Assembly: GCF_039543505.1 (NCBI RefSeq)
Contig: NZ_BAABJW010000002.1
Span: forward strand, 124,001 to 188,000
DNA: 64,000 nucleotides
Source of the DNA: Litoribaculum gwangyangense
GTDB lineage: Bacteria; Bacteroidota; Bacteroidia; Flavobacteriales; Flavobacteriaceae
Direction of reading: 5' to 3'
Shown: positions 17,301 to 25,105 of the stretch, piece by piece
How the letters are laid out: every line of letters begins with the position of its first letter
Position numbering within the stretch: position 1 is the first letter of the stretch
The notes under the pieces: model-generated
What the model was told of the DNA's origin: nothing
Databases searched by the model: none
The model's input: the letters and a program-made list of their open reading frames with translations, nothing else
Translations under genes and position numbers: made by a program

Positions 17301-17690
17301 AAATTCGTTTAAAACAGGGCCATTATCCGTAATTTCCAGATAGGGTAGAAGTTCTTTTTTGGTGGTTTCTAGGTATTTAAAAGGATAATCCTCAGCATAT
17401 TTTTCAACAAAAAAGTCAAATGGATTTATGGTTTTTAAATCGGCTATAATTTCAACATCAATGGAAAGTTCTTTCGTTTTTTCAGGGAATGTTAAACGAG
17501 CTAAATAATTTCCAAAAGGGTCTTGTTGCCAATTAAAAAAATGATTTTCAGGTTTTATTTTAATAGAATAAGCTTCAATAGGTGTTCTACTGTGTGGTGC
17601 CGGACGTAATCTAAAAATATGTGGCGATAAAGAAACTGAACGATCGTATTTGTAAAGAGTTTTGTGTGAAATAACAATTTTTAACGCCAT
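14373..17690 (-). CDS. Transglutaminase / DUF2126 fusion protein
   Basis: A 1105-residue protein. Residues 1-90 are the bacterial transglutaminase N-terminal domain (KIVISHKTLYKYDRSVSLSPH) and about 140-255 the transglutaminase core with Cys180 (NGSCRDYAW), His229 (LHAWAEVY) and Asp245 (GFDATSG). From about 290 to the end it is DUF2126 (COG4196), with LTMGGEPTFVSIDD, KYLGL, a long RLESMKITPDPGVIEVNVQP segment, DGKHTGTGGGNHVTLGG and AHPGGRSYETYP. DUF2126 has been linked to the glutamine-synthetase-like amidoligases (my recollection). It is first in the operon, so amide formation and amide cleavage domains are made together. Cytoplasmic; substrate unknown. Confidence 0.93.
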   Translation of the reverse strand: MALKIVISHKTLYKYDRSVSLSPHIFRLRPAPHSRTPIEAYSIKIKPENHFFNWQQDPFGNYLARLTFPEKTKELSIDVEIIADLKTINPFDFFVEKYAEDYPFKYLETTKKELLPYLEITDNGPVLNEFLKTIDLSPRKTIFFLIDINRKIYEYLNYNIRMDPGVQTCEETLVQKNGSCRDYAWLFVQVMRHLGFGARFVSGYLVQLKSDEKSLDGPSGPEEDFTDLHAWAEVYIPGAGWIGFDATSGLLAGEGHIPLACTPSFESAAPVSGMTDICETEFFFENSVKRILESPRVTKPYTEEQWNAIYSLGFKVEDELEKGDVRLTMGGEPTFVSIDDMESPEWNTDADGKHKRELAKNLSTRLYDEFGKGGVLHQAQGKWYPGEPLPRWSIEICWRKDGNPIWNNKSLLSLYSDNPKLPKDTDKKFLKTLTKYLGLSDKTIKPTYEDSFYFLWQEGQMPIDIDPTKENGNLLVKDKLKEILKDGTSKPVGYVLPLNNSGGTWYSCDWEFRRKNIFLVPGNSPIGLRLPLNSLIQKPKQQEFPKFEPDQFSKQDALPVFSDLVAKRHKKPIENQKTEYFVRTALCAEVRDNKLYLFLPPLDAAEFYLDLIASIEATSNELNIPVVFEGYDPPHDNRLESMKITPDPGVIEVNVQPAKNWKELTHNTLVLYEHAKQSRLGTEKFMLDGKHTGTGGGNHVTLGGITPADSPLLRKPSLLRSLLTFWQHHPGLSYLFSGAFIGATSQAPRIDEARMENLYELEIAFSKIPKNGDVPFWLTDRLFRHLLTDLTGNTHRAEFCIDKLYSPDSSSGRLGILELRAFDMPPHPQMSLMQNLLVRTLVAWFWKTPYEHDLVRWGTELHDKFLIEHFVREDINDVVKQLNKAGYEFKEDWFDPFFEFRFPLHGMVDINGMHLELRAAIEPWNVLGEEMTGGGTARYVDSSLERVQIKVSNFVNERYIVTCNGVRVPLRNTGVKGEYVAGIRYKAWNPYSALHPTIGVDAPLVFDVVDTWNKHSIGGCTYFVAHPGGRSYETYPINSLEAESRRINRFWSFNHTQGDLVPDMDDIITKKEFQKIKKQTSSKKFKYKELPINFEFPNTLDLRKK

Positions 17691-17907
17691 GAAAGTGAAG
17701 GTGGTTTTGAAATTAATTACTTAAAAAATATACTAAATATAAACTATTTATAAGCAATATGTAGTTATATATTTTAAAAGTGAATAATTATTAATAAGTA
17801 TCAGATAATAGATTATTTTAAATGTGAATTTTATGAATTATGCCTTTATTTTTTTTAAAATTGATAATTTTTTTATTGATTGATAAACATGTATTTTTTA
17901 TACCGTA

Positions 17908-18948
17908 TTATGAGGTGTAAAATCTATTTTCTTGCTCATTAACCCTAATAAAAGTTGTACGTTTTGTAAGCTCTTTTAAGCGTGATGCACCCACATAGGT
18001 ACAGGTACTTCTCAGACCTCCCAAAATATCTTGAAGGGTGTTTTCAACACTTCCTTTATAAGGAATTTCTACTGTTTTTCCTTCACTAGCTCTATATTCT
18101 GCTACACCTCCAATATGTTTTTCCATGGCTGTGGAAGAACTCATACCATAAAATTTCTTAAATAATTTACCTTCCCTTTCTATAATTTCACCACCGCTTT
18201 CGGCATGTCCTGCCAACATACCACCTAGCATTACAAAATCAGCTCCAGCACCAAAGGCCTTAGCAATGTCTCCTGGTGTTGTGCAACCTCCATCACTAAT
18301 TATTTGTCCACCTAAACCATGCGCTGCATCGGCACATTCTATGATAGCCGATAATTGAGGATAACCAACACCAGTTTTAATTCGGGTAGTACAAACAGAA
18401 CCCGGACCAATACCTACTTTCACAATATCGGCTCCAGATATTAAAAGTTCTTCAACCATTTCACCTGTAACAACATTGCCAGCAATAATTACCTTTTCTG
18501 GATACAATCTTCGAGTGTGTTTAACAAAATCCGCAAAATATTCAGAATATCCATTGGCTACATCAATGCAAATAAAGTTTAAAAACGGGTAAGCTTTTAT
18601 AATTGCAGCTAGTTTTTCAGAATCCTGTTTACTAATGCCAGTACTTACAGCTATATTCTTTTTAGTAGTTTCTGACGATGAGGACAAAAAATTATTCCAT
18701 TGTGCAACCGAGTAATGTTTATGTATGCTGGTAAATAATTTTTTTTCAGATAAAGCCTTAGCCATTTCAAAAGTGCCTACAGTGTCCATGTTTGCAGACA
18801 TTATTGGTATACCAGACCATATAATAGGGCTATGTAAAAATTTAAATTCACGTTCCAGTGTCACCTCTGATCTGCTTTTTAAGGTAGAACGTTTTGGACG
18901 AATCATAACATCTTTAAATCCTAATTTTATATCGTTTTCTATTCGCAT
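17908..18948 (-). CDS. guaC: GMP reductase
   Basis: NADPH-dependent deamination of GMP to IMP, linking guanine salvage to adenine nucleotide synthesis. The 346-residue length equals E. coli GuaC, and there is no CBS insert, which separates it from IMP dehydrogenase. Key segments: IKLGFKDVMIRPKRSTLKSR at the start, MSANMDTVGTF, CIDVANGYSE, the catalytic loop GPGSVCTTRIKTG with its active Cys, SDGGCTTPGDIAKAFGAGADFVMLGG and the FYGMSS flap. It is divergent from the histidine kinase gene and has a good candidate promoter at 18970-19003. Confidence 0.95.
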   Translation of the reverse strand: MRIENDIKLGFKDVMIRPKRSTLKSRSEVTLEREFKFLHSPIIWSGIPIMSANMDTVGTFEMAKALSEKKLFTSIHKHYSVAQWNNFLSSSSETTKKNIAVSTGISKQDSEKLAAIIKAYPFLNFICIDVANGYSEYFADFVKHTRRLYPEKVIIAGNVVTGEMVEELLISGADIVKVGIGPGSVCTTRIKTGVGYPQLSAIIECADAAHGLGGQIISDGGCTTPGDIAKAFGAGADFVMLGGMLAGHAESGGEIIEREGKLFKKFYGMSSSTAMEKHIGGVAEYRASEGKTVEIPYKGSVENTLQDILGGLRSTCTYVGASRLKELTKRTTFIRVNEQENRFYTS

Positions 18949-18969
18949 TTTCAGTTATTAATTTAGATC

Positions 18970-19003
18970 TAAAATTACATTATTTCAGTGTAAAATGATC
19001 AAA
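18970..19003 (-). promoter_or_regulatory. Candidate guaC promoter
   Basis: On the minus strand TTTG (19003 to 19000), then 22 bp, then TAATTTTA (18977 to 18970), a 7-of-8 match to TAnnTTTG. It lies about 22 bp upstream of the guaC start codon. Confidence 0.45.
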
Positions 19004-19011
19004 TGATTTAT

Positions 19012-19051
19012 AAAAGTTAATTAAGTACGATACTTTTGTTAATTAACTTTT
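19012..19051. promoter_or_regulatory. 13-bp inverted repeat enclosing a -7 box
   Basis: Arms AAAAGTTAATTAA (19012-19024) and TTAATTAACTTTT (19039-19051) are perfect reverse complements around a 14-bp centre. The centre ends in TACTTTTG (19031-19038), an exact TAnnTTTG -7 box reading toward the histidine kinase gene at 19084. The genes here diverge, so a terminator is not expected; an operator overlapping the kinase promoter is the simpler reading. Confidence 0.6.
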
Positions 19052-19083
19052 TTATGGATATGTTTGTTAAAATGTCCTTTTAA

Positions 19084-20508
19084 ATGAGTTTTACCTTAAA
19101 GTCTCTTAATTCTATAAAAATAAGGAGAAAATTATCCTTTTCTATTCTCATTTCAATAATAGCCATACTCATTATTGGTTATGCATTTCTTGAAAAACAT
19201 ATCTTCATAGAGAGTGCTGCTATTTTTTTATTTGTACTCGCCATAATTCAGGTTTTTGCACTCCAATATTTTTTTAAAAACCAATTAAAAAATGAAGTTA
19301 TTGAAAAGAATTTAAGGCTTAGAATTAATACTTTGAACGACAGTCTAAAAGATTCTGATACAGTAATTGATGATAAGTCGGTTTATTTGGCTAATATGAG
19401 TTATGAAGTTAGAACACCTCTCAACACGGTTTTAGGAATGATAAAGATGTTGAAGGATACAGATTTAGATCATGCACAAAACTTAAAATTAGATATAGCT
19501 GAATATTCTTCAAAACATTTGTTGCAGTTATTTAATATGGTCATTAACAATGCACAAATTGAAGCTAATGAGTTTAAATTGAATCTTTCTGCAGTGGATT
19601 TAAAATCTGATTTACAAAAACTATTCAAGGTTTTTGAATATCAAGCTTGGGAAAAGGACTTAGAATTTGAACATAAATTTTTATCAGATCCAAAAAAGGA
19701 CCGATTTATGGTCTTTGCCGATTCAGAAAGGATTCAACTGGTATTGATTAATTTAATTAATAACGCCATAAAATTTACAGAAGACGGCAAAATATCCATA
19801 ATAGTTGACCAAACTGTAGAAATTGATGACAGTCAAATTGTTACCTTTTACATTAAAGATACAGGTTCAGGCATGAAACCAGATGAAATAAAACATTTTT
19901 TTGATAATTCCTTAGATAAAAGGACTAAAAAGTCCATTTTAAAAGAATTTAAAGGTTGGGGTGTTGGCCTTTCTGTTTCAGACCAAATAGTTAAACTTAT
20001 GGGTGGAAGTTTGAAACTAGAAAGTAAAGTAAATGAGGGTTCTACATTTTATTTTAGTTTACAACTAAAAAAGACCTTGAATGTTAAAACTACGGAAGAG
20101 GTTCTTAGACCAGTTATATTCGATAAGTTTAATGTGTTAGTAGCCGAAGATAATAAAATGAACCAAAAGGTTATTAAGTTTCTGTTAGAGCAACAAGGCG
20201 CACAATGTACATTTGCAAAAAACGGTTTGGAGGCCGTTGAACTTTATAAAATATTAGATTTTGATTTGATATTTATGGATATTTATATGCCAGATATGGA
20301 TGGTTACCAAGCCACTAAGTTCATAAAAGAGGCTGATAAGTATGCTCTAAAACACACGCCTATCATTGCGGTTTCAGCTAGTGCTTTTGAAAAGGATTTA
20401 ATTAAAGCCAAATTAGCAGGAATTGATGACTTTTTAGCAAAACCCATAGAAGTAGTAAAGCTTAAAGCACTACTTTCAAAATACTCTAAAACAAATTCTA
20501 AGGCTTAA
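19084..20508 (+). CDS. Hybrid histidine kinase with degenerate phospho-acceptor site
   Basis: A 474-residue membrane protein: two helices (about 16-36 and 41-62), a short coiled segment, a HisKA-type dimerisation helix (about 98-160), an HATPase_c domain (about 210-335) and a receiver domain (about 350-470). The HisKA motif reads LANMSYEVRTPLN, so the phospho-acceptor His is Tyr107 (codon TAT at 19402). The ATPase keeps the N box INLINNAIKFTEDG, DTGSGM and GWGVGLS. The receiver has the acidic pair, Asp in IFMDIYMPDMDG, the Ser in AVSAS and KPIE. It may hold ATP but cannot autophosphorylate in the usual way. No cognate regulator is adjacent. Confidence 0.9.
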   Translation: MSFTLKSLNSIKIRRKLSFSILISIIAILIIGYAFLEKHIFIESAAIFLFVLAIIQVFALQYFFKNQLKNEVIEKNLRLRINTLNDSLKDSDTVIDDKSVYLANMSYEVRTPLNTVLGMIKMLKDTDLDHAQNLKLDIAEYSSKHLLQLFNMVINNAQIEANEFKLNLSAVDLKSDLQKLFKVFEYQAWEKDLEFEHKFLSDPKKDRFMVFADSERIQLVLINLINNAIKFTEDGKISIIVDQTVEIDDSQIVTFYIKDTGSGMKPDEIKHFFDNSLDKRTKKSILKEFKGWGVGLSVSDQIVKLMGGSLKLESKVNEGSTFYFSLQLKKTLNVKTTEEVLRPVIFDKFNVLVAEDNKMNQKVIKFLLEQQGAQCTFAKNGLEAVELYKILDFDLIFMDIYMPDMDGYQATKFIKEADKYALKHTPIIAVSASAFEKDLIKAKLAGIDDFLAKPIEVVKLKALLSKYSKTNSKA

Positions 20509-20518
20509 AATAAAATTC

Positions 20519-20899
20519 TTATTTTACTGCTATCATGCTAATTTCCACATTAACATTTTTGGGCAATCTTGCAACTTGAACGGTCTCACGTGCAGGAGCG
20601 TTAGCTTCATCAAAATAACTTCCATAAACCTCATTTATTAAAGCAAAATCATCCATATTAGATATAAAAATTGATGACTTTACAACGTGGTTAAAAGTCA
20701 TATTAGCTGCTTTTAAAACCGCTTTCAAATTCTCCATAACCTGTTTGGTTTCGGTTTTTATATCATCTAGAACCAACAAATTAGTTTCAGGATTGAAGGC
20801 TATTTGGCCTGAAGTGTATAACGTATTTCCTGCCAAAACTGCTTGATTGTATGGTCCGATTGGAGCAGGCGCTTGATGTGTAGTAATAATCTTTTTCAT
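20519..20899 (-). CDS. ridA: RidA family reactive enamine/imine deaminase
   Basis: A 126-residue protein of the YjgF/YER057c/UK114 family, which hydrolyses reactive enamines and imines released by PLP enzymes. Typical segments: APAPIGPYNQAVLAGNTLYTSGQIAFNPET at the start, TKQVMENLKAVLKAANMTFNHVVKSSIFI in the middle and the closing PARETVQVARLPKNVNVEISMIAV, which carries the conserved active-site Arg of RidA. It starts 9 bp after the lptD stop on the same strand, so it is probably the second gene of an lptD-ridA transcript. Its stop converges with the kinase gene 10 bp away. Confidence 0.93.
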   Translation of the reverse strand: MKKIITTHQAPAPIGPYNQAVLAGNTLYTSGQIAFNPETNLLVLDDIKTETKQVMENLKAVLKAANMTFNHVVKSSIFISNMDDFALINEVYGSYFDEANAPARETVQVARLPKNVNVEISMIAVK

Positions 20900-20908
20900 A
20901 TGATATTT

Positions 20909-23689
20909 TTATAATCTTATATCCGGTTGTCTCCGTTGTTCATATTTGAGGTCTTTTAAAATACTAGATTTGATGCCTATAAAAAAGTTCCATGAAGTTC
21001 TCGCACTGAAAGGAATCCAACTAAAATTCATGCGCCAACTTAACAGATCGCGTTCAAAACGAAGTTGTGTATAAGTAAAACCAGAATTTTTTAAATCGTA
21101 ACCTGAGGATGCGCCAACAGACCATTTTGGGGATAATTCAATATCACCTGAGAACATAAGGGAATGTGATGAAATTTCGTTTTGCCTTCTAGAATTGGAA
21201 TAATTTAGAGCATATGCGACTCTTAAGTTCCAAGGAATTTTGTAATTGTATAATTCGCTAGGTTCTTCATTTTCCTTGTCTTTTGCAGGATTTATTTGTT
21301 GATTTGCAAAATCTTGAGATACTCCAAATAAATCATCATCACGACCTCCACTTCTAACATTTTCATCAATTCCAGGATCATTATTATCATCCTTTTTATC
21401 ACCTTTTTTACTTGAAAGAGACCAACTAGCTGTGAAATTAGCACTTGTTAATCTAAAAAGACTTCCTCCATTATCAATATTAAACTTATCTATTCTGTTG
21501 TTATTACTATCTAGGGCATAGGGGTCTAGTGTTGCACCAAAATTGATACTCATTTTGTCTTTAAAAAGTTGTGTACCTCCCGTCATTCTTACAGGGCTCC
21601 ACTGCAAAGAGTCACCAGCAAAATTATAAGAAGTTGAAAAGTTTAAATTGTTAAGTAACATAACTTTTTTTGGTTCTGTGGCGGTACTATCTTTATCTTT
21701 TACTTTAGCTTCAAAATTATTGGATACGGAAATGCCCATGGAACTTGAAAAATTCTTACCAGGCACCCCAAATATTCCCTGTTCAAAACGGGTAAATTCC
21801 AAGTTTCTGTTTTCCAAAATCACATCCAATTCGGATTGTGTTAATCCGTTGGCATTTATAACTTCAGCACTTTCATAATACTTATTAAAAGCAGGATTTA
21901 TATTATAACTAATGGAAGGCCTCATGACATGCCTTATTTTCTGAATTTTCGGGTCTTTACCTTCTTTTTCAAAATTAAACATACCATAAATGGTTGTCCC
22001 TATACTGGTGCTGAAATTATAAGTTCTAAAAGTATCGAAACCATTCACAGTTTCAGTAACTGTCTGTCTGTTGGAGGCATCAAAAGATTTATTAATGGTA
22101 TTAAAGGCCCATACCTCGTTGTAATTAGTACTAGCACTCATACTAAAATACTTAAACACTTTAAAGTTGGTGTTTATTGGGATGCTGTGTTGAAAACCAG
22201 CTCTTGCATAATCAAACATTTCTTTTTTGAAGAATAAAGAATCAGTTGTTTGAATTCTATTTTCACCACGAAGATTGTATTGTAAATTGACATTTTGAAT
22301 GATACCTTTTTTAGAACCATTTTTTCCTGCAAATGGATACATTCTACCAACACTTCCTTGAAATGTCGGAAGTGTCATATTGATGGTCTCAGTATTCGTA
22401 TTTTGAGAGTGTGTAGCTGTAACACTGAAATTAACTTGGGGTTCTCCTTCAAAGGTTTTGGAGTAGGAAACAGATGATGCCAAGGTGTTATTCAGAAATG
22501 CCCCAGAATTTACTTGATTTACAGAATTTCTGTAATAATTACTACTTCCTAAGTTTACGGAGGCTGAAAAACGAGAACTTGGGTTAGCTTTGGAATCTTG
22601 ACTGTGCGACCAGCGTAAATTATATATAGTTCCTCTGGAATAATCTTCAAAGCCACGTTCGCTGGTAATTAAATTTTCATATCTAAATCCAACATTACCC
22701 CTAAATCTGTAACGTTTTGCATAAGTGCTTTCTAATCTAGTTCCCCAGCTGCCATTGGTAAAATAATCCCCTAAAACAGCTAAGTCTATATAATCATTAA
22801 TTGCGAAATAATAACCTCCGTTTTGTAAAAAAAAACCACGTTCGTTTTGTTCACCAAAAGTGGGAATAATAACACCAGAAGTTTGTTTTTCACTTTGAGG
22901 AAAAAAACCAAATGGCAAACCTAAGGGAGTTGGTACATCATAAATAAATAGATTTGCTAATCCCGTTACAATTTTCTTGCCAGGTACAATTTTAGCTTTT
23001 CTAAGTTTTATATAGTATTCTGGGTCTTCTAAATTTTCGGCTGTGGTATATTTAGCATTTTTTAAGAAGTAAACAGAATCGTTTTCTTTTTTTGTAATAT
23101 TTGCAATCACGGTACCTTCACCTTGTTCGGTTTTCGAATTAAAAATGAGGGCTTTTTTAGTGTCCGTATTAAAAATAATGGAATCGGGTTCCACTATATT
23201 ACTCCCTTGTGTAAAAACAGGTTTTTGGGTATATCCTTCAATGGAATCAATAATCCCCTTCGCATAAACGGTATTTTTGGTATAATCTATGGTTATACTT
23301 CCAGCAGTGATGTTCATGTCGCCATAATCAATTCTTGCCATGTTGTACAGATAAAGTTTTTGCTGTTTTTGACTAAATTTGGTGTAATCATCAGCATGAT
23401 ACTTTACAATATTCTCTAAAAGTTCCTTTTTTGGTTTAATAGAATCTATTAAAGTAGAATCTTGTTTTTTTTCAGATAATATGGGAGTTTGAAGACTATC
23501 GGAGCTAATGACCAAGCTATCTGCAATACTTCGATTTATTGTTTTTGCCTTAACAGGAATGTCTTGGGCAAAGCTTATCATGTTAATAAACATTGTAAAA
23601 CTTAATGCAAAAAGTATTTTAAAGTTGTTTGTGCGCAACGCTTTTAAATGTATTTTTGTAATAGTATGGCTCGGTTTTTGAAAAGCCAA
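20909..23689 (-). CDS. lptD: LPS assembly outer-membrane protein LptD-like
   Basis: A 926-residue outer-membrane protein that would place lipopolysaccharide in the outer leaflet. A signal peptide ends at ISFAQ (about residue 42), then an OstA/LptA-like N-terminal domain (about 110-240: MNITAGSITIDYTKNTVYAKGI, then FNTDTKKALIFNSKTEQGEG) and a long LptD barrel to the end, with FFPQSEKQTSGVIIPTFGE and the closing RRQPDIRL. The start is uncertain. A TAATTTTG -7 box overlaps the first codons (23687-23694), and an in-frame TTG at 23638 would give a cleaner signal peptide (RTNNFKILFALSF). Divergent from the amidase gene. Confidence 0.88.
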   Translation of the reverse strand: MAFQKPSHTITKIHLKALRTNNFKILFALSFTMFINMISFAQDIPVKAKTINRSIADSLVISSDSLQTPILSEKKQDSTLIDSIKPKKELLENIVKYHADDYTKFSQKQQKLYLYNMARIDYGDMNITAGSITIDYTKNTVYAKGIIDSIEGYTQKPVFTQGSNIVEPDSIIFNTDTKKALIFNSKTEQGEGTVIANITKKENDSVYFLKNAKYTTAENLEDPEYYIKLRKAKIVPGKKIVTGLANLFIYDVPTPLGLPFGFFPQSEKQTSGVIIPTFGEQNERGFFLQNGGYYFAINDYIDLAVLGDYFTNGSWGTRLESTYAKRYRFRGNVGFRYENLITSERGFEDYSRGTIYNLRWSHSQDSKANPSSRFSASVNLGSSNYYRNSVNQVNSGAFLNNTLASSVSYSKTFEGEPQVNFSVTATHSQNTNTETINMTLPTFQGSVGRMYPFAGKNGSKKGIIQNVNLQYNLRGENRIQTTDSLFFKKEMFDYARAGFQHSIPINTNFKVFKYFSMSASTNYNEVWAFNTINKSFDASNRQTVTETVNGFDTFRTYNFSTSIGTTIYGMFNFEKEGKDPKIQKIRHVMRPSISYNINPAFNKYYESAEVINANGLTQSELDVILENRNLEFTRFEQGIFGVPGKNFSSSMGISVSNNFEAKVKDKDSTATEPKKVMLLNNLNFSTSYNFAGDSLQWSPVRMTGGTQLFKDKMSINFGATLDPYALDSNNNRIDKFNIDNGGSLFRLTSANFTASWSLSSKKGDKKDDNNDPGIDENVRSGGRDDDLFGVSQDFANQQINPAKDKENEEPSELYNYKIPWNLRVAYALNYSNSRRQNEISSHSLMFSGDIELSPKWSVGASSGYDLKNSGFTYTQLRFERDLLSWRMNFSWIPFSARTSWNFFIGIKSSILKDLKYEQRRQPDIRL

Positions 23690-23694
23690 AATTA
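23687..23694 (-). promoter_or_regulatory. Candidate lptD -7 box overlapping the annotated start
   Basis: On the minus strand TAATTTTG is an exact TAnnTTTG match (23694 to 23687). If used, transcription would begin near 23680, inside the frame counted as lptD from 23689, which favours the internal TTG start at 23638. Confidence 0.35.
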
Positions 23695-23846
23695 CATATA
23701 TTTTTCTGGGATTATTTATTATTCAATTAAAAATTTAAAATTGTACAATGCTCAATAGAGTGGGGTAATAAACAAAGTTTTTTAACCGTTAGTTCCATAA
23801 AAAATATTTAGTTTATAAAATTCAAAAAAATATTAGAAATTATAGT

Positions 23847-24983
23847 ATGCGATTTATTAATAAAAGCAATATTTATTTCATAAAAACGAATAGAATGTAT
23901 CTTTTCGTATTCTTAATGATGTTATTAGTTTTTTCGTCATTCATTAAAAGGCCAAACATACCACCATCAAAAAAGTTTGTCGTAGTTCTAGATGCTGGAC
24001 ATGGCGGTAAAGATCCGGGAAATATTGGAAATGGCTTCAAGGAAAAGGATATCGCCTTAAAGGTAGTTTTGGAAGTAGGTAAAGAGTTAGAAAAGGATCC
24101 CAATATTCAAGTAATTTATACGCGTAAAGATGATAAGTTCATAGATTTATTTGTAAGAGGCAAAATAGCGAATAAGGCGAATGCCGATTTGTTTGTGTCT
24201 GTTCATTGTAATTCTCATAAATCTGATGCTCATGGTACGGAGACTTTTGTTTTGGGAACCCACAGAAATGAAACGAATTTTGAAGTTGCCAAAAAGGAAA
24301 ACTCCGTTATCTTCATGGAAGATGATTATGAGAAAAATTATGAGGGTTTTGATCCCAACTCGCCTGAATCTGTAATGAGTATTTTATTGAGTCAAGAAGA
24401 GTATTTAGATCAAAGTATTATGTTGGCTAGCTTAATACAAAATAAATTCACCAATGTTTTAAAAAGAAAGAATAGAGGTGTAAAACAAGCTGGTTTTATA
24501 GTGCTTCACCAAACCGTAATGCCCAGTGTTTTGGTTGAAATGGGATTTTTAACCTACAGAGAGGAAGGCGCTTACTTAAATTCTAGAAAAGGTCAGTTAG
24601 AAATATCTACATCTATTGTTAACGCTATACTGGAGTATAAACACAGTATCGATAACAACATAGGAAGTATATACTCAACCTCTGAGATAGCTTACGAAAA
24701 TGAAGAGCAATCCAGCAAGGATATTACCTTTAAAATACAAATCGCAGCCAGTTCCAATGCTTTGGAAACTAAATCCTATAACTTTAAAGGTTTGGAAAAT
24801 ATTTCAAGAATCAAAGAAGGCAGTCTTTATAAATATTTTTATGGTAGTACCAATAATTATGAAGACACAAAACTACTTGAAGTTGAGGCAAAGAAAAAAG
24901 GATACAACTCCAGTTTTGTGGTAGCTTTTAAAGACGGCAAAAAAATAGACTTAATAGATGCTTTAAAATCAACAGCTAATTAG
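23847..24983 (+). CDS. N-acetylmuramoyl-L-alanine amidase with SPOR-like tail
   Basis: A 378-residue envelope enzyme that cuts the amide bond between MurNAc and the peptide stem. An N-terminal hydrophobic segment (about 18-33) exports or anchors it. The Amidase_3 domain (about 43-265) has its zinc and catalytic residues in view: His in VVLDAGHGGKDPG, Glu in GFKEKDIAL, His in FVSVHCNSH and the late Glu in SVLVEMGFLT. The C-terminal 80 residues (FKIQIAASS, then LYKYFYGSTNNYEDTKLLEVE, then SSFVVAFKDGKKI) look like a SPOR-type peptidoglycan-binding domain. Divergent from lptD and 122 bp before the MCE gene. Confidence 0.93.
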   Translation: MRFINKSNIYFIKTNRMYLFVFLMMLLVFSSFIKRPNIPPSKKFVVVLDAGHGGKDPGNIGNGFKEKDIALKVVLEVGKELEKDPNIQVIYTRKDDKFIDLFVRGKIANKANADLFVSVHCNSHKSDAHGTETFVLGTHRNETNFEVAKKENSVIFMEDDYEKNYEGFDPNSPESVMSILLSQEEYLDQSIMLASLIQNKFTNVLKRKNRGVKQAGFIVLHQTVMPSVLVEMGFLTYREEGAYLNSRKGQLEISTSIVNAILEYKHSIDNNIGSIYSTSEIAYENEEQSSKDITFKIQIAASSNALETKSYNFKGLENISRIKEGSLYKYFYGSTNNYEDTKLLEVEAKKKGYNSSFVVAFKDGKKIDLIDALKSTAN

Positions 24984-25105
24984 AATGGTTCTTTTTAAAT
25001 TTATATTAAATTTGTTTATCATACGATATTTATTTTGAGATGGGGGTAACCAATATGTTATTAAATAATTTCATCTTAAATTTAAAAGTAAACAGCAAAT
25101 TATAG

